Positions 8,634-15,783 of a stretch of 46,928 nt of DNA are shown here, piece after piece; position 1 is the stretch's first letter; each line of letters starts with the position of its first letter. The position numbers were made by a program, and so were the translations under genes. The notes under the pieces were generated by a model. It saw nothing but the letters and a program-made list of their open reading frames with translations, ran no database searches and was not told the DNA's origin. Origin of the DNA: Actinomycetes bacterium (GTDB lineage: Bacteria > Actinomycetota > Acidimicrobiia > Acidimicrobiales > SZUA-35); assembly GCA_024280015.1 (NCBI GenBank), contig JAJRQY010000174.1, forward strand, positions 1 through 46,928. The letters run 5' to 3'.

Positions 8634-8843
8634 ATGCGCAACCAGATGTTTGAGTTCGAGCATGAGGGCGACGAAGTCCGGATCTCCATCGACTACGACT
8701 GTGATGGTGCGGAGCCATCATTTGCTACGGCTCGGTCACTCCGCATTGGGGGGACCGACGTCGAGGACGACAGTCTTGCTCTCAAACTTCTGGGCATGGG
8801 CGCGCCGAACTGGCTTTCAACCTTGGATTGTTCGGGCCAGTAG
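8634..8843 (+). CDS. Small hypothetical protein
   Basis: A 69-residue ORF, acidic in its first half (FEFEHEGDEVRISIDYDCDG) and without membrane segments or recognised motifs. It lies alone between the palindrome and the convergent HNH gene. The alternation of charged and hydrophobic residues looks protein-like, but there is no Shine-Dalgarno, so this is a weak call. Confidence 0.35.
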   Translation: MRNQMFEFEHEGDEVRISIDYDCDGAEPSFATARSLRIGGTDVEDDSLALKLLGMGAPNWLSTLDCSGQ

Positions 8844-8856
8844 GCCGGAGCCTGGG

Positions 8857-10200
8857 TCAGGCTGCGGCAGCCATTCGGTCTGGCTCAGACTCGTTTCGTC
8901 GGTCCCATATCGACGCCTCCCACATGCCATGAGCTTGCAACCAGGTCTTCCAGCGATGGCATGGACCACATAGCATCTCACCGTTGGTAGGAACCGTTGG
9001 ACCATCCTCGCTATACGGCTCAATGTGATCTCCTTGACAGAACTTGGCAGAGGTACCACACCCCGGTCCTTGGCAGGTCCGGTCCCGGGCAATCAGCCCA
9101 GTTCGCTTCGGGCCACGGAAGTACCTGGCTCGACGACTCATTTCGAAGTCGAGAGTGCCGGGGTTCATCATCATGCGCCGGAACGAATTGATCTCCAAAT
9201 AGTTGAGAGCTGTACTTGGTGACACTGACGCTCCGGACAGGGTTTCACACCGATAGGTTTCGGCGTCACTGGCTGGGCGTGGTTCAAGGGTTTCACCATT
9301 GCGCCGAGCAATTTCTCGCTCGAGGGTGATCTGGTCGCAGATGATGACGACTTCGGCTTGCACTCCAGGATCAAACCCCTCATCGCCAACATCTTCGCCC
9401 GGATCGGAGCCGTCGGCCATCTTGGTCGCAGCGATCTTGCGGCCTGCAACTCCACCGCGCCGAAACACGGTGACAAAGGCGTCGCACCACCGTTGCTTGT
9501 CGCTACGAGCCAGGTCGCAGAATTCGATGTCGTCACCGTGAACAGTCTTGGCTTCCTCCAATTCGGATTTCAGGAACGCGTCGTAGACAGGAGTGGCGAT
9601 AGCCAGCATCTCTTCCCAAATCTCCACCGGCATGTCCCACTCGATGAGGACGGTCTTGCCAACACCGTATGCCCAGATGAGGCGCCGGTCGGCCATAGCT
9701 TTTTCATCTTCGTCGTTTGGGTCGGTGTCATCCACAACTTCGGCCCATCGTTCCATGAGGGCACAGAAGATGGGGTAAGGGTTGCTGGCCCAGTCTATGA
9801 AGGCTGTCTGGTCTCGAACGGCGTACTCGCGGTGAGTTTTGGTGTTGGCATAGCGGTAAATGACGTTGACTTGGTCAGGGTTCATGACGCCAGCATCGAG
9901 GGCAAGGTAGATGCGGCCGAGATCGTTGATGAGCAGGGTTGCGAGGTTGAATCGAGCACCACAAGAGCGTGAGGACAGTCGGGTTTCATTGGCCATGCCG
10001 GTGGCCGCAGAACGGTACTTTCGGGCCTTGAATGCTTTGCGGTTCATGACTGCTGCATGTAGGGGCATGGCTTTAGCGGCCACAGCAGCCATGAGTTCTT
10101 CGAATTCAACGGCGTGAGCAAACAGTTCTTTGTCGGCGACAGTTGCCGGGTCGATGTCGGCCAGCTGTTGGAGTTTGGTGAGAAGGTCCGCTGTCTTCAT
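8857..10200 (-). CDS. DUF222 domain protein with C-terminal HNH endonuclease
   Basis: A 447-residue member of the actinobacterial DUF222-HNH (13E12-repeat-like) family. The long helical DUF222 region occupies about residues 5-340. The HNH domain follows: CQGPGCGTSAKFCQGDHIEPY with the first His, PTNGEMLCGPCHRWK with the Asn and last His, and two CxxC-type pairs that can bind zinc. ATG 10200 is chosen because the alternative in-frame start at 10221 lies inside the LexA box. The promoter carries that box, so the gene is probably induced by DNA damage. Family members are often multicopy and may be mobile; no flanking repeats were seen. Biological role unproven. Confidence 0.85.
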   Translation of the reverse strand: MKTADLLTKLQQLADIDPATVADKELFAHAVEFEELMAAVAAKAMPLHAAVMNRKAFKARKYRSAATGMANETRLSSRSCGARFNLATLLINDLGRIYLALDAGVMNPDQVNVIYRYANTKTHREYAVRDQTAFIDWASNPYPIFCALMERWAEVVDDTDPNDEDEKAMADRRLIWAYGVGKTVLIEWDMPVEIWEEMLAIATPVYDAFLKSELEEAKTVHGDDIEFCDLARSDKQRWCDAFVTVFRRGGVAGRKIAATKMADGSDPGEDVGDEGFDPGVQAEVVIICDQITLEREIARRNGETLEPRPASDAETYRCETLSGASVSPSTALNYLEINSFRRMMMNPGTLDFEMSRRARYFRGPKRTGLIARDRTCQGPGCGTSAKFCQGDHIEPYSEDGPTVPTNGEMLCGPCHRWKTWLQAHGMWEASIWDRRNESEPDRMAAAA

Positions 10201-10235
10201 GTTTCCAATCGTAACGAACACCTGTTCGTATTACA
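10199..10235 (-). promoter_or_regulatory. Promoter of the HNH gene with LexA (SOS) box in the spacer
   Basis: Positions 10214-10229 form a perfect 6-4-6 inverted repeat, ACGAAC-ACCT-GTTCGT, which fits the mycobacterial/Bacillus-type LexA box core CGAAC-N4-GTTCG. On the minus strand it is flanked by TTGTAA (-35) and TACGAT (-10) separated by exactly 17 nt, so LexA would sit between the two elements. The -10 ends 7 nt before the ATG at 10200, suggesting a leaderless SOS-induced mRNA. In M. tuberculosis, 13E12 family genes are known LexA targets. Confidence 0.75.
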
Positions 10236-10450
10236 ACGTTATTTAATTAGCTTTAGATCTTTTGGAAGTAATCCCATTGATACTGAATCTAGCACTCGCC
10301 TTCGTTGATCGAGGCCGCCAGTTCGATGGATCGAGCTGATCGGGATCCCTCAAGACCTTTGAGAACGCCAGCCTGATCGGACTCGGACCGGTTCTTACTC
10401 AGCTCGCGCCCGGCAACAGCTAACCAACGCGCAGATGATTTACTGGTTCC

Positions 10451-10951
10451 GTGCATCTCCGCCAGCGACACCCAGATGACATTGCCTCCTGCGTCGAGAT
10501 CATGCGGCGAACCCACCACGACAGTGCGTATCCCATCTACTGGCCCGACGACCCGGCCGGGTTCTTGGGAAACGAGGCCGAGCTCAAGGCCTGGGTCGCT
10601 GTTGATCCCGACAACGGGATCGTCGGCCATGTCGCCCTTCACCGAGCCGACGAGGCTGCGGCGATGCAAGCAATCCAGGCGAAGGGTCCAACTGAGGCCG
10701 AAGGCTATGCCGTGGTGTCTCGACTTCTGGTGCACCCACAGGCCCAAGGACACGGGTTAGGAAAGCGCTTGCTTGACACCGCAGTCGACTACTCAGTCAG
10801 CCGAGGCCAGCATCCAATTCTTGTCGTCACCAAGAACACCCCAGACGCCATCCAGTTCTACGAAGCCCTCGGCTGGAATCGAATCGGTTCGATGACCGTT
10901 GAGCTCCCGGTACGACCAGACATTGAGATGTGGGTCTATACCGCCCCTTGA
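10451..10951 (+). CDS. GNAT-family N-acetyltransferase
   Basis: A 166-residue GNAT protein. LRQRHPDDIASCVEIM near the N-terminus is the typical first strand and helix. The acetyl-CoA motif SRLLVHPQAQGHGLGKRLLD is near residues 94-113 and the C-terminal AIQFYEALGW is the family's closing motif. GTG start, with a weak TTTACT element ending 6 nt before it. It is divergent from the HNH gene across about 250 bp that hold only the SOS promoter and AT-rich sequence. Substrate unknown. Confidence 0.8.
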   Translation: MHLRQRHPDDIASCVEIMRRTHHDSAYPIYWPDDPAGFLGNEAELKAWVAVDPDNGIVGHVALHRADEAAAMQAIQAKGPTEAEGYAVVSRLLVHPQAQGHGLGKRLLDTAVDYSVSRGQHPILVVTKNTPDAIQFYEALGWNRIGSMTVELPVRPDIEMWVYTAP

Positions 10952-10984
10952 TCCAACCAGGCCTCAACTGGCTAGCACCCGCCC

Positions 10985-11368
10985 CTAGCGCGACTCCTCG
11001 ACAATGGCGTAGGCCTCAATCTCCACGGTTCGTTGCGGATCATCCAGGGCAGACACCTGGACAATGGTTGCCGCCGGCTTCACATCAGCGAATGCTTCGA
11101 GGTGGGCCCGAGCGACCAGGCCCATGTCTGCCATGTCGGTTACATAGGTGACGGTACGCACGACGGAGGCAAGGCTCGTCCCCGCCTCATCCAATGTCTC
11201 AGCGATGATTCGCAGGGCGTCCTTCGCTTGCTGGTAGCTATCGCACCCTTCGACATGAGGCGGCTGGGCCGTCGTGCCCGAAACATGGATCGAGTTTCCC
11301 ACCCGCACGGCCCGGGAATGGCCGTACACGTCTTCGAATGGATCGCCGGAGGAGATATTGGTTCGCAC
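10985..11368 (-). CDS. RidA/YjgF-family protein
   Basis: A 127-residue single-domain protein of the RidA (YjgF/YER057c/UK114) family, which hydrolyses reactive enamine/imine intermediates or has related roles. Visible marks: HSRAVRVGNSIHVSGTTA at the start, QAKDALRIIAETLDEAG in the helix and a C-terminal IEAYAIVEE strand in place of the more usual VEIEA-A-A ending. The active-site Arg expected in the KPA(R)T motif is changed here (KPAATIVQV), so classical imine deaminase activity is doubtful and it may belong to a divergent subgroup. GTG start with AGGA close by. Convergent with the acetyltransferase gene. Confidence 0.8.
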   Translation of the reverse strand: MRTNISSGDPFEDVYGHSRAVRVGNSIHVSGTTAQPPHVEGCDSYQQAKDALRIIAETLDEAGTSLASVVRTVTYVTDMADMGLVARAHLEAFADVKPAATIVQVSALDDPQRTVEIEAYAIVEESR

Positions 11369-11436
11369 AGTTCCTAGTCTGCCAGCTCAAACGAATGGGC
11401 GGTGCGGGACCCGCCACCTGGCATGGCGCCCCGAAG

Positions 11437-12141
11437 TCATTGGGTCAGATAGAGCCAGCCGAAGCCAGCGATCCCCCGGTAGTCCTGATACAAGGCCGCT
11501 CGCTCATCGGCGAATGTTTCCGCCTCCGCGGTTCCGACCCGCCGGACTCCGGCAATCCAGCCTCCTTCAAAGCCGTCCCATTCTTCCAGGGACGAAACGG
11601 AGGCATCCTCAACGACCCAGCCAGCTTCAGACGCCATGGCAGCAAGCCCCTGCGAGCCGACTGGCAACTCCCCGAATAACTCACTCAATGCCGAGGTAGC
11701 TGAGTCCATCCACACCATGTCTCCGACCACCGCACCTTTGCGGCCAAGAGACTTCATGGCAGCAAACATCTGCTGTGTTCCCCCGAACCCATGGGACGAG
11801 CCGATGGATAGGGCCACATCAGCCGGAAGCGAGTGCTTTCCAACATCGCCGACTTCGAAGCGGACTCGTCCTTCCAGTCCCTGCTCAGTAACCCGAGCTC
11901 GTCCATGTTCGATGGCGAGACGGTCAGAATCGACTCCAACCACGTCAAGTTCGCAGTGCCGTTCGCCAGCCAGCAGGGCCAACTTGCCGTACCCACAACC
12001 GAGGTCAAGTAGAGAAGGACCAAGGCCCGAAGCGAACTCACCGATGTGGCGAGCCCGGCCCTCGCTCATTGGCGAGTTGAACTGGACCCATGAGGCACCA
12101 GCCACCATCAGTTCTGCTCTCGCTCCGGCATCCAGTCCCAT
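11437..12141 (-). CDS. Class I SAM-dependent methyltransferase
   Basis: A 234-residue Rossmann methyltransferase. SAM motif I, LLDLGCGYGKLALLAG, is near residue 45, motif II (DVVGVDSD) carries the ribose-binding acidic residue, and FEVGDVGKHSLPADVALSIG follows as motifs III and IV. A long helical C-terminal part (STSALSELFGELP type) could be the substrate cap. A -10-like TACTCT (12153-12148) ends 6 nt before the ATG, so its own leaderless transcript is likely although it lies downstream of other minus-strand genes. Substrate not recognisable. Confidence 0.75.
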   Translation of the reverse strand: MGLDAGARAELMVAGASWVQFNSPMSEGRARHIGEFASGLGPSLLDLGCGYGKLALLAGERHCELDVVGVDSDRLAIEHGRARVTEQGLEGRVRFEVGDVGKHSLPADVALSIGSSHGFGGTQQMFAAMKSLGRKGAVVGDMVWMDSATSALSELFGELPVGSQGLAAMASEAGWVVEDASVSSLEEWDGFEGGWIAGVRRVGTAEAETFADERAALYQDYRGIAGFGWLYLTQ

Positions 12142-12147
12142 AGTTGG

Positions 12148-12153
12148 AGAGTA
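12148..12153 (-). promoter_or_regulatory. Leaderless-type -10 of the methyltransferase gene
   Basis: TACTCT on the minus strand (12153-12148) ends 6 nt before ATG 12141. Only the TANNNT pattern and the spacing support it. Confidence 0.4.
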
Positions 12154-12203
12154 GGCGACAATGCCGCCGTGGTCTCGATCTATTCAATGGCACATCATGG
12201 CCG

Positions 12204-12806
12204 CTACCGGATCTGGCCAAACCTTGCCGGATCAATGTCATAGCGGCTGACAACAGCGGTCAGACGATCCAGGCGATCAGCCGGTGTTCCCTGACACGCG
12301 CCAACCAACGTCTCGGTGAAGCGGTCGAGCTCACCTAGCGTGACCTCGTCATCAAATCGCCCGTCGCCATCGACCTTCGTTTTCGGTGCCGCGATTCCGA
12401 GGGTGGTCAGAACCAGTCCGCCCTGCCAGCTGATTGTGCGTACTAGATGCTCAATAGCGAAGGCTCCCCCGGTAGTCCCGACGCTCAGCACACCAACCGG
12501 CTTGCGGTAGAGGGTCGAGGCCCCAACCAGCCAATCAAGGGCGTTCTTGGTAGAGCCCGCGACTCCAGCTGCATACTCCGGAGCAGCAATGATGACGGCA
12601 TCGACCGCTTCAAGCCTGGCTCGCAACTGGGCGACAATAGGGGGCGGCTCATCCACCTGGGTTGGAACAAACGCCGGAACTTCCGCGATCGAGCCGAGGT
12701 CACTAACCGAGACACCAAGCCGGGTTGCGCTACGGGCAACCACATCCAAGGCCGCCCGATTGGATGAGCCTTCGTTCAAACTGCCGCACCACAATCCAAG
12801 CTCCAT
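12204..12806 (-). CDS. NADPH-dependent FMN reductase-like flavoprotein
   Basis: About 200 residues, flavodoxin-like fold. N-terminal CGSLNEGSSNRAAL is the FMN phosphate-binding loop (GSxxxxSxN) and PEYAAGVAGSTKNALDWL near residue 93 is the family's flavin-binding signature. Two adjacent ATGs (12809 and 12806) are possible; the second lies exactly 6 nt after a TAGGCT -10-like element (12818-12813), so it is preferred. Likely an NAD(P)H:flavin or quinone reductase. It follows the acyl-CoA synthetase gene on the same strand, 15 nt apart. Confidence 0.8.
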   Translation of the reverse strand: MELGLWCGSLNEGSSNRAALDVVARSATRLGVSVSDLGSIAEVPAFVPTQVDEPPPIVAQLRARLEAVDAVIIAAPEYAAGVAGSTKNALDWLVGASTLYRKPVGVLSVGTTGGAFAIEHLVRTISWQGGLVLTTLGIAAPKTKVDGDGRFDDEVTLGELDRFTETLVGACQGTPADRLDRLTAVVSRYDIDPARFGQIR

Positions 12807-12824
12807 CATTGAAGCCTACGTTCG

Positions 12825-14402
12825 CTAGATAGCTCGTTCGTGTTCAGCCCAATACGGTTCACGGAGAATCCTCTTCTTGACCTTGCCGGTCCCAGTCCGG
12901 GGCAATGCCTGGACCAGGTCGAAGGACCGTGGACACTTGGAGCCAGCCAGATTCTCTCGGCAAAAGGCAGAAAGGGTCTTGATCAGGTCCTCTTCCCCAG
13001 GTCCTCCCTCAGCTGATGCTGAGTCGCTCGGCACCAGGATGGCCTTGACCTCTTCGCCATACTCTTCATGGGGCACGCCGATCACCGCGACGTCGGCCAC
13101 CAGCGGATGCCCGCCAAGCACACTCTCAATTTCGGCCGGATAGATATTGACACCACCGGAGATGATCATGTCGATCTTTCGGTCACTGAGCCACAGGTAG
13201 CCGTCCTCATCCAGGTAGCCAACATCGCCGGTCGTGAACACCCCTGGCTCCTTGTGGGCCTCCGCAGTCTTCTCCGGCGAGTTGTGATACTCAAAATCCA
13301 TGCCTAGCGCATTGCGGAAGTACAGGGTTCCCGGCTCCCCCGGCCCAAGCATCGTGCCGTCATCGCTCACGACCATGATCTCCATATTGGGTTGAGGCGG
13401 ACCAACACTGCCTCCCTTGGCCAGCCATTGCTCGGAGTCAATCAGGGTGATAATCGACCCCTCGGTTGAGCCGTAGTATTCGCTGATTTTGGGGCCCCAC
13501 CATTCGATCAAGGACCGCTTGACCACCGCTGGGCACGGTGCCGCCCCGTGCAGGTAATAGTTCACTGATGACCCATCGAAGCTGTCCTTGACCTCATCGG
13601 GCAGATCGACCATGCGCTTCATCTGGGTGGGCACCAGGTGGATATTTGTGGCCTGATACTTGTCGATCAGCCCCAATACTCCGGCGCTGTCGTACTTGTG
13701 CTGCATCACGGTTGCCGCACCGCCAAGCAGAGGCATGAACGAGAAAGCCCACTGGGCCGAGTGATACACGGGCCCACACAACACGGTGGTCTGTGGATCA
13801 TTCACCATGGCGTTCAGACCAGCAATGATGAGTAGCCAAACCTCCGGAGTGGTCCCCGGCTCCATGGCCGCCAGCGAGCTGCGGACCCCTTTGGGGTTGC
13901 CGGTTGTGCCCGAGGTGTAGAACATGGGCCCACCAAAGCTCTGACCCTCGGGTTCCTCTACCGAGCAACCAGTGAAGAAGTTGTCATACCCCTGGAATCG
14001 GCCCGTGGTTTCTGCTCCGACGAGCAAGGCCAGTTCGATTCTGGTGGCTTGTTCGTCTTCGAGTGCCTTGGCTGCCTGATCCAGGTAGCGATGGCCGACC
14101 ACGAGGGCCTTCGAGCCGGAGTCGCCCAGGATGTAAGCGATCTCCGGGGCCACCAAATGCCAGTTGATCGGGATGAAGGTAACCCCCATGTTGGCGCAGG
14201 CCAAGGACACTTCGAACCATTCGATGCGATTGCCACACAAGATGGAGAGCGTGTCCCCGGCGGCAATCCCGCCGGAGCGGAGGCCGTGGATGACCTGGTT
14301 GACCCGGGCGTCAAGCTCGGACCAGGTGATGGACCGGTCATCGTCGACAATGGCCATCTCCGCACCCTTGCTGGCAGCGAAACCTGCAGTCAATACCGAC
14401 AC
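12825..14402 (-). CDS. Acyl-CoA synthetase (AMP-forming, FadD-type)
   Basis: A 525-residue ANL-superfamily enzyme that activates a carboxylic acid to its CoA thioester through an acyl-AMP. Motifs in order: YTSGTTGNPKGVR (P-loop A3) near residue 160, YYGSTEG (A5) near 318, TGDVGYLDEDGYLWLSDRKIDMIISGGVNIYPAEIE (A7-A8) near 410, and GTGKVKKR with the catalytic lysine near the end. No membrane segment. GTG start, 2 nt after the stop of the Ddn-family gene. The acid substrate (fatty, aromatic or sterol side chain) cannot be set from sequence. Confidence 0.9.
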   Translation of the reverse strand: MSVLTAGFAASKGAEMAIVDDDRSITWSELDARVNQVIHGLRSGGIAAGDTLSILCGNRIEWFEVSLACANMGVTFIPINWHLVAPEIAYILGDSGSKALVVGHRYLDQAAKALEDEQATRIELALLVGAETTGRFQGYDNFFTGCSVEEPEGQSFGGPMFYTSGTTGNPKGVRSSLAAMEPGTTPEVWLLIIAGLNAMVNDPQTTVLCGPVYHSAQWAFSFMPLLGGAATVMQHKYDSAGVLGLIDKYQATNIHLVPTQMKRMVDLPDEVKDSFDGSSVNYYLHGAAPCPAVVKRSLIEWWGPKISEYYGSTEGSIITLIDSEQWLAKGGSVGPPQPNMEIMVVSDDGTMLGPGEPGTLYFRNALGMDFEYHNSPEKTAEAHKEPGVFTTGDVGYLDEDGYLWLSDRKIDMIISGGVNIYPAEIESVLGGHPLVADVAVIGVPHEEYGEEVKAILVPSDSASAEGGPGEEDLIKTLSAFCRENLAGSKCPRSFDLVQALPRTGTGKVKKRILREPYWAEHERAI

Positions 14403-14404
14403 AA

Positions 14405-14839
14405 CTAATCACGCTCCAAAACAACGACCGGAATCTCTCGGTCGGTGACCGATGCGTACTCGTTGTAGTCGTCATAGACGTCCGCCATAGCATTCCAGCA
14501 CGCCTCACGCTCCTCGCCACTGGTAATTCTGGCGGTGGCCGAATGAGTCTGCCCGCCCACTTCAACGGTCACCGAGGGATTGGCTTTCAGGTTGTGAAAC
14601 CAGTCCGGGTGGAAGTCATGGCCGCTGAATGAGGCGATGATGATCCAGCCATCGTCACGGTTTCCTGCCAGCAGCGGGACCGTTCGCTTCTTGTGAGACT
14701 TCCGTCCCGTGGTACCAAGAATGATGATGTCGCCGCCACCCAGGCTCCCACCAATCCGGCCACCACTTACCTTCAGTGTCAGCCGGTGCAGGGTGCTAAA
14801 TACTTGGGCGAAACGACGATTGACCTTGGTTTGAGCCAT
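14405..14839 (-). CDS. Ddn-family deazaflavin (F420)-dependent nitroreductase/quinone reductase
   Basis: A 144-residue split beta-barrel flavin-binding-like protein (DUF385). Typical features are the basic N-terminal helix, GGDIIILGTTGRKSHKKRTVPL near residue 36, where the Lys/Arg residues contact the F420 phosphate in known structures, NLKANPSVTVEVGGQ near 85 and the closing YASVTDREIPVVVLER. ATG at 14839 is preferred to the GTG at 14854 because family members begin near it. A TAGTCT element ends 5 nt before. In an apparent operon with the acyl-CoA synthetase and FMN reductase. Confidence 0.8.
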   Translation of the reverse strand: MAQTKVNRRFAQVFSTLHRLTLKVSGGRIGGSLGGGDIIILGTTGRKSHKKRTVPLLAGNRDDGWIIIASFSGHDFHPDWFHNLKANPSVTVEVGGQTHSATARITSGEEREACWNAMADVYDDYNEYASVTDREIPVVVLERD

Positions 14840-14864
14840 TCGCCAGACTAGCACCTAGCGCACT

Positions 14865-14949
14865 ACAGCTCTACGTGGGGCGAGGAAGAACGGGCTGCCA
14901 GCCGAGCGACTACACCCGTTCCTCCGGTCTCGCCGAGGCTGCCTAGCAC
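14865..14949 (+). pseudogene. Decayed copy of the 3' end of the downstream lipoprotein gene
   Basis: About 85 bp (14865-14949) align with 17150-17235, the last codons, stop and first bases after the lipoprotein gene, with roughly a dozen differences and a one-base deletion that breaks the frame. It shares ACAGCTCTACGTGGGGCGAG and GCCGAGGCT...CTAGCAC. The rest of the gene copy is missing. It lies directly left of the mazEF cassette. Confidence 0.7.
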
Positions 14950-14974
14950 AAGTATTAGGCTCTTCCTGGCATCA

Positions 14975-15016
14975 GTCTTGTCTACTCCGATGTCGCTGTG
15001 CTAGTCTACTCCTATG
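14975..15016 (+). promoter_or_regulatory. mazE promoter with direct-repeat operator candidate
   Basis: TTGTCT (14979-14984) and TAGTCT (15002-15007) are spaced about 17-18 nt, and the latter ends 6 nt before the ATG at 15014, a leaderless arrangement. GTCTACTCC-n-ATG occurs twice, at 14980-14992 and 15004-15016, 24 bp apart and overlapping the -35 region and the start codon. Direct repeats here are a natural site for autoregulation by the RHH antitoxin, alone or with the toxin. Confidence 0.5.
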
Positions 15017-15268
15017 GCGCCTTCCAAGACGACCACCACATTGCGAGTTCCCAGTGACCTAAGGGACGAAATCGCACGGATAGCAGAACAGCGCGGCACC
15101 ACGATGCTTGAGGTCGTGACTGATGCGGTGCACCGACTGGGTCGCGATGAATGGTGGTCCTCAGTACGAGGAGCTTTAGACGAGCTCACGCCATCCGACA
15201 CAGCCTCCTACGTCACCGAGAGCAGTGGACTTGAGGCAGCATCCATGGACGGTTTGGATGCGAGCTGA
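15014..15268 (+). CDS. Antitoxin, MazE-like ribbon-helix-helix protein
   Basis: An 84-residue protein. LRVPSDLRDEIARIAEQRG near residues 11-29 is a ribbon-helix-helix pattern: a DNA-binding strand followed by two helices. The C-terminal 35 residues are acidic and probably disordered, the part that wraps the toxin in MazEF-type complexes. It overlaps the next gene by 11 nt, the usual order and coupling for an antitoxin before its toxin. Expected to neutralise the toxin and repress its own promoter. The cassette lies between remnants of two other genes. Confidence 0.8.
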   Translation: MAPSKTTTTLRVPSDLRDEIARIAEQRGTTMLEVVTDAVHRLGRDEWWSSVRGALDELTPSDTASYVTESSGLEAASMDGLDAS

Positions 15269-15614
15269 GACTCGATTCATCCGGGGTGATCTCTGGCTGG
15301 TCGACTTTGGTGTTGACCCCGAGGATCCCGAGCAAGCCTTTCGCCGTCCAGCGCTCCTCGTCTCCGATGATCGACTACACCATCCCCATCTGCGAATGGC
15401 CATTGTAGTGCCGGGCACATCGACGATTCGTTCGCTCCCTCTGCATGTCGAGGTACCGCCCGAAGAAGGAAATGGGCTCCTCGTCGCCACTGCCTTCCAG
15501 GTCGAGCAAGTACGAGCCGTATCCGCCGCTCGATTCGTCGACCATCTTGGTCGCCTCGATCTGGTGAGCCAGCGTGCGATTGACGAAATCTTGAGAAATG
15601 CGTTGAGCCTGTAG
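15258..15614 (+). CDS. MazF/PemK-family toxin (endoribonuclease)
   Basis: A 118-residue protein. IRGDLWLVDFGVDPEDPEQAFRRPALLVSDD at residues 8-38 is the MazF N-terminal signature, with R-G-D-(x)-W-x-V-D followed by RPAL(V)(V)SDD; conserved Arg and the later VVVPGTSTI (S/T in the active region) support ribonuclease activity that cuts mRNA at short motifs. The ATG at 15258 gives the normal length; a longer frame from 15225 would extend deeper into the antitoxin gene. The stop lies just before the pheT-like remnant. Confidence 0.85.
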   Translation: MRAETRFIRGDLWLVDFGVDPEDPEQAFRRPALLVSDDRLHHPHLRMAIVVPGTSTIRSLPLHVEVPPEEGNGLLVATAFQVEQVRAVSAARFVDHLGRLDLVSQRAIDEILRNALSL

Positions 15615-15622
15615 AGATCGAG

Positions 15623-15716
15623 CAGTTGCGCAAGACGTGCGAGCGCAGTTCGCCTTTAGAACTTCGCGACGGTATCGATCATGGCTAGGCGAGCTGCTGA
15701 GACCTCACCGTCTTCC
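15623..15716 (-). pseudogene. Decayed copy of the 3' end of pheT
   Basis: About 94 bp (15623-15716) align with 17253-17348, the 3' terminus of pheT and the bases after it, with about a dozen substitutions and a 2-nt deletion; the pheT stop codon position is altered. The similarity ends sharply after CGTCTTCC. Together with the lipoprotein-gene remnant at 14865 it brackets the mazEF cassette, as though the lipoprotein gene/pheT junction had been copied and then opened by the cassette. Confidence 0.7.
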
Positions 15717-15783
15717 CTCCACTCGTGTTTCTCGGAGTATGAGCAGGCGGGAACTACACACGGCTGGGCAACGTCGGATCAGT

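Noticed and set aside
8402-8689. A 95-codon minus-strand open frame
   Set aside because: It is antisense to the decayed gene and has no recognisable domain.
15637-15783. Upstream extension of the lipoprotein gene
   Set aside because: It translates the antisense of the pheT remnant; the signal peptide starts at 15784.
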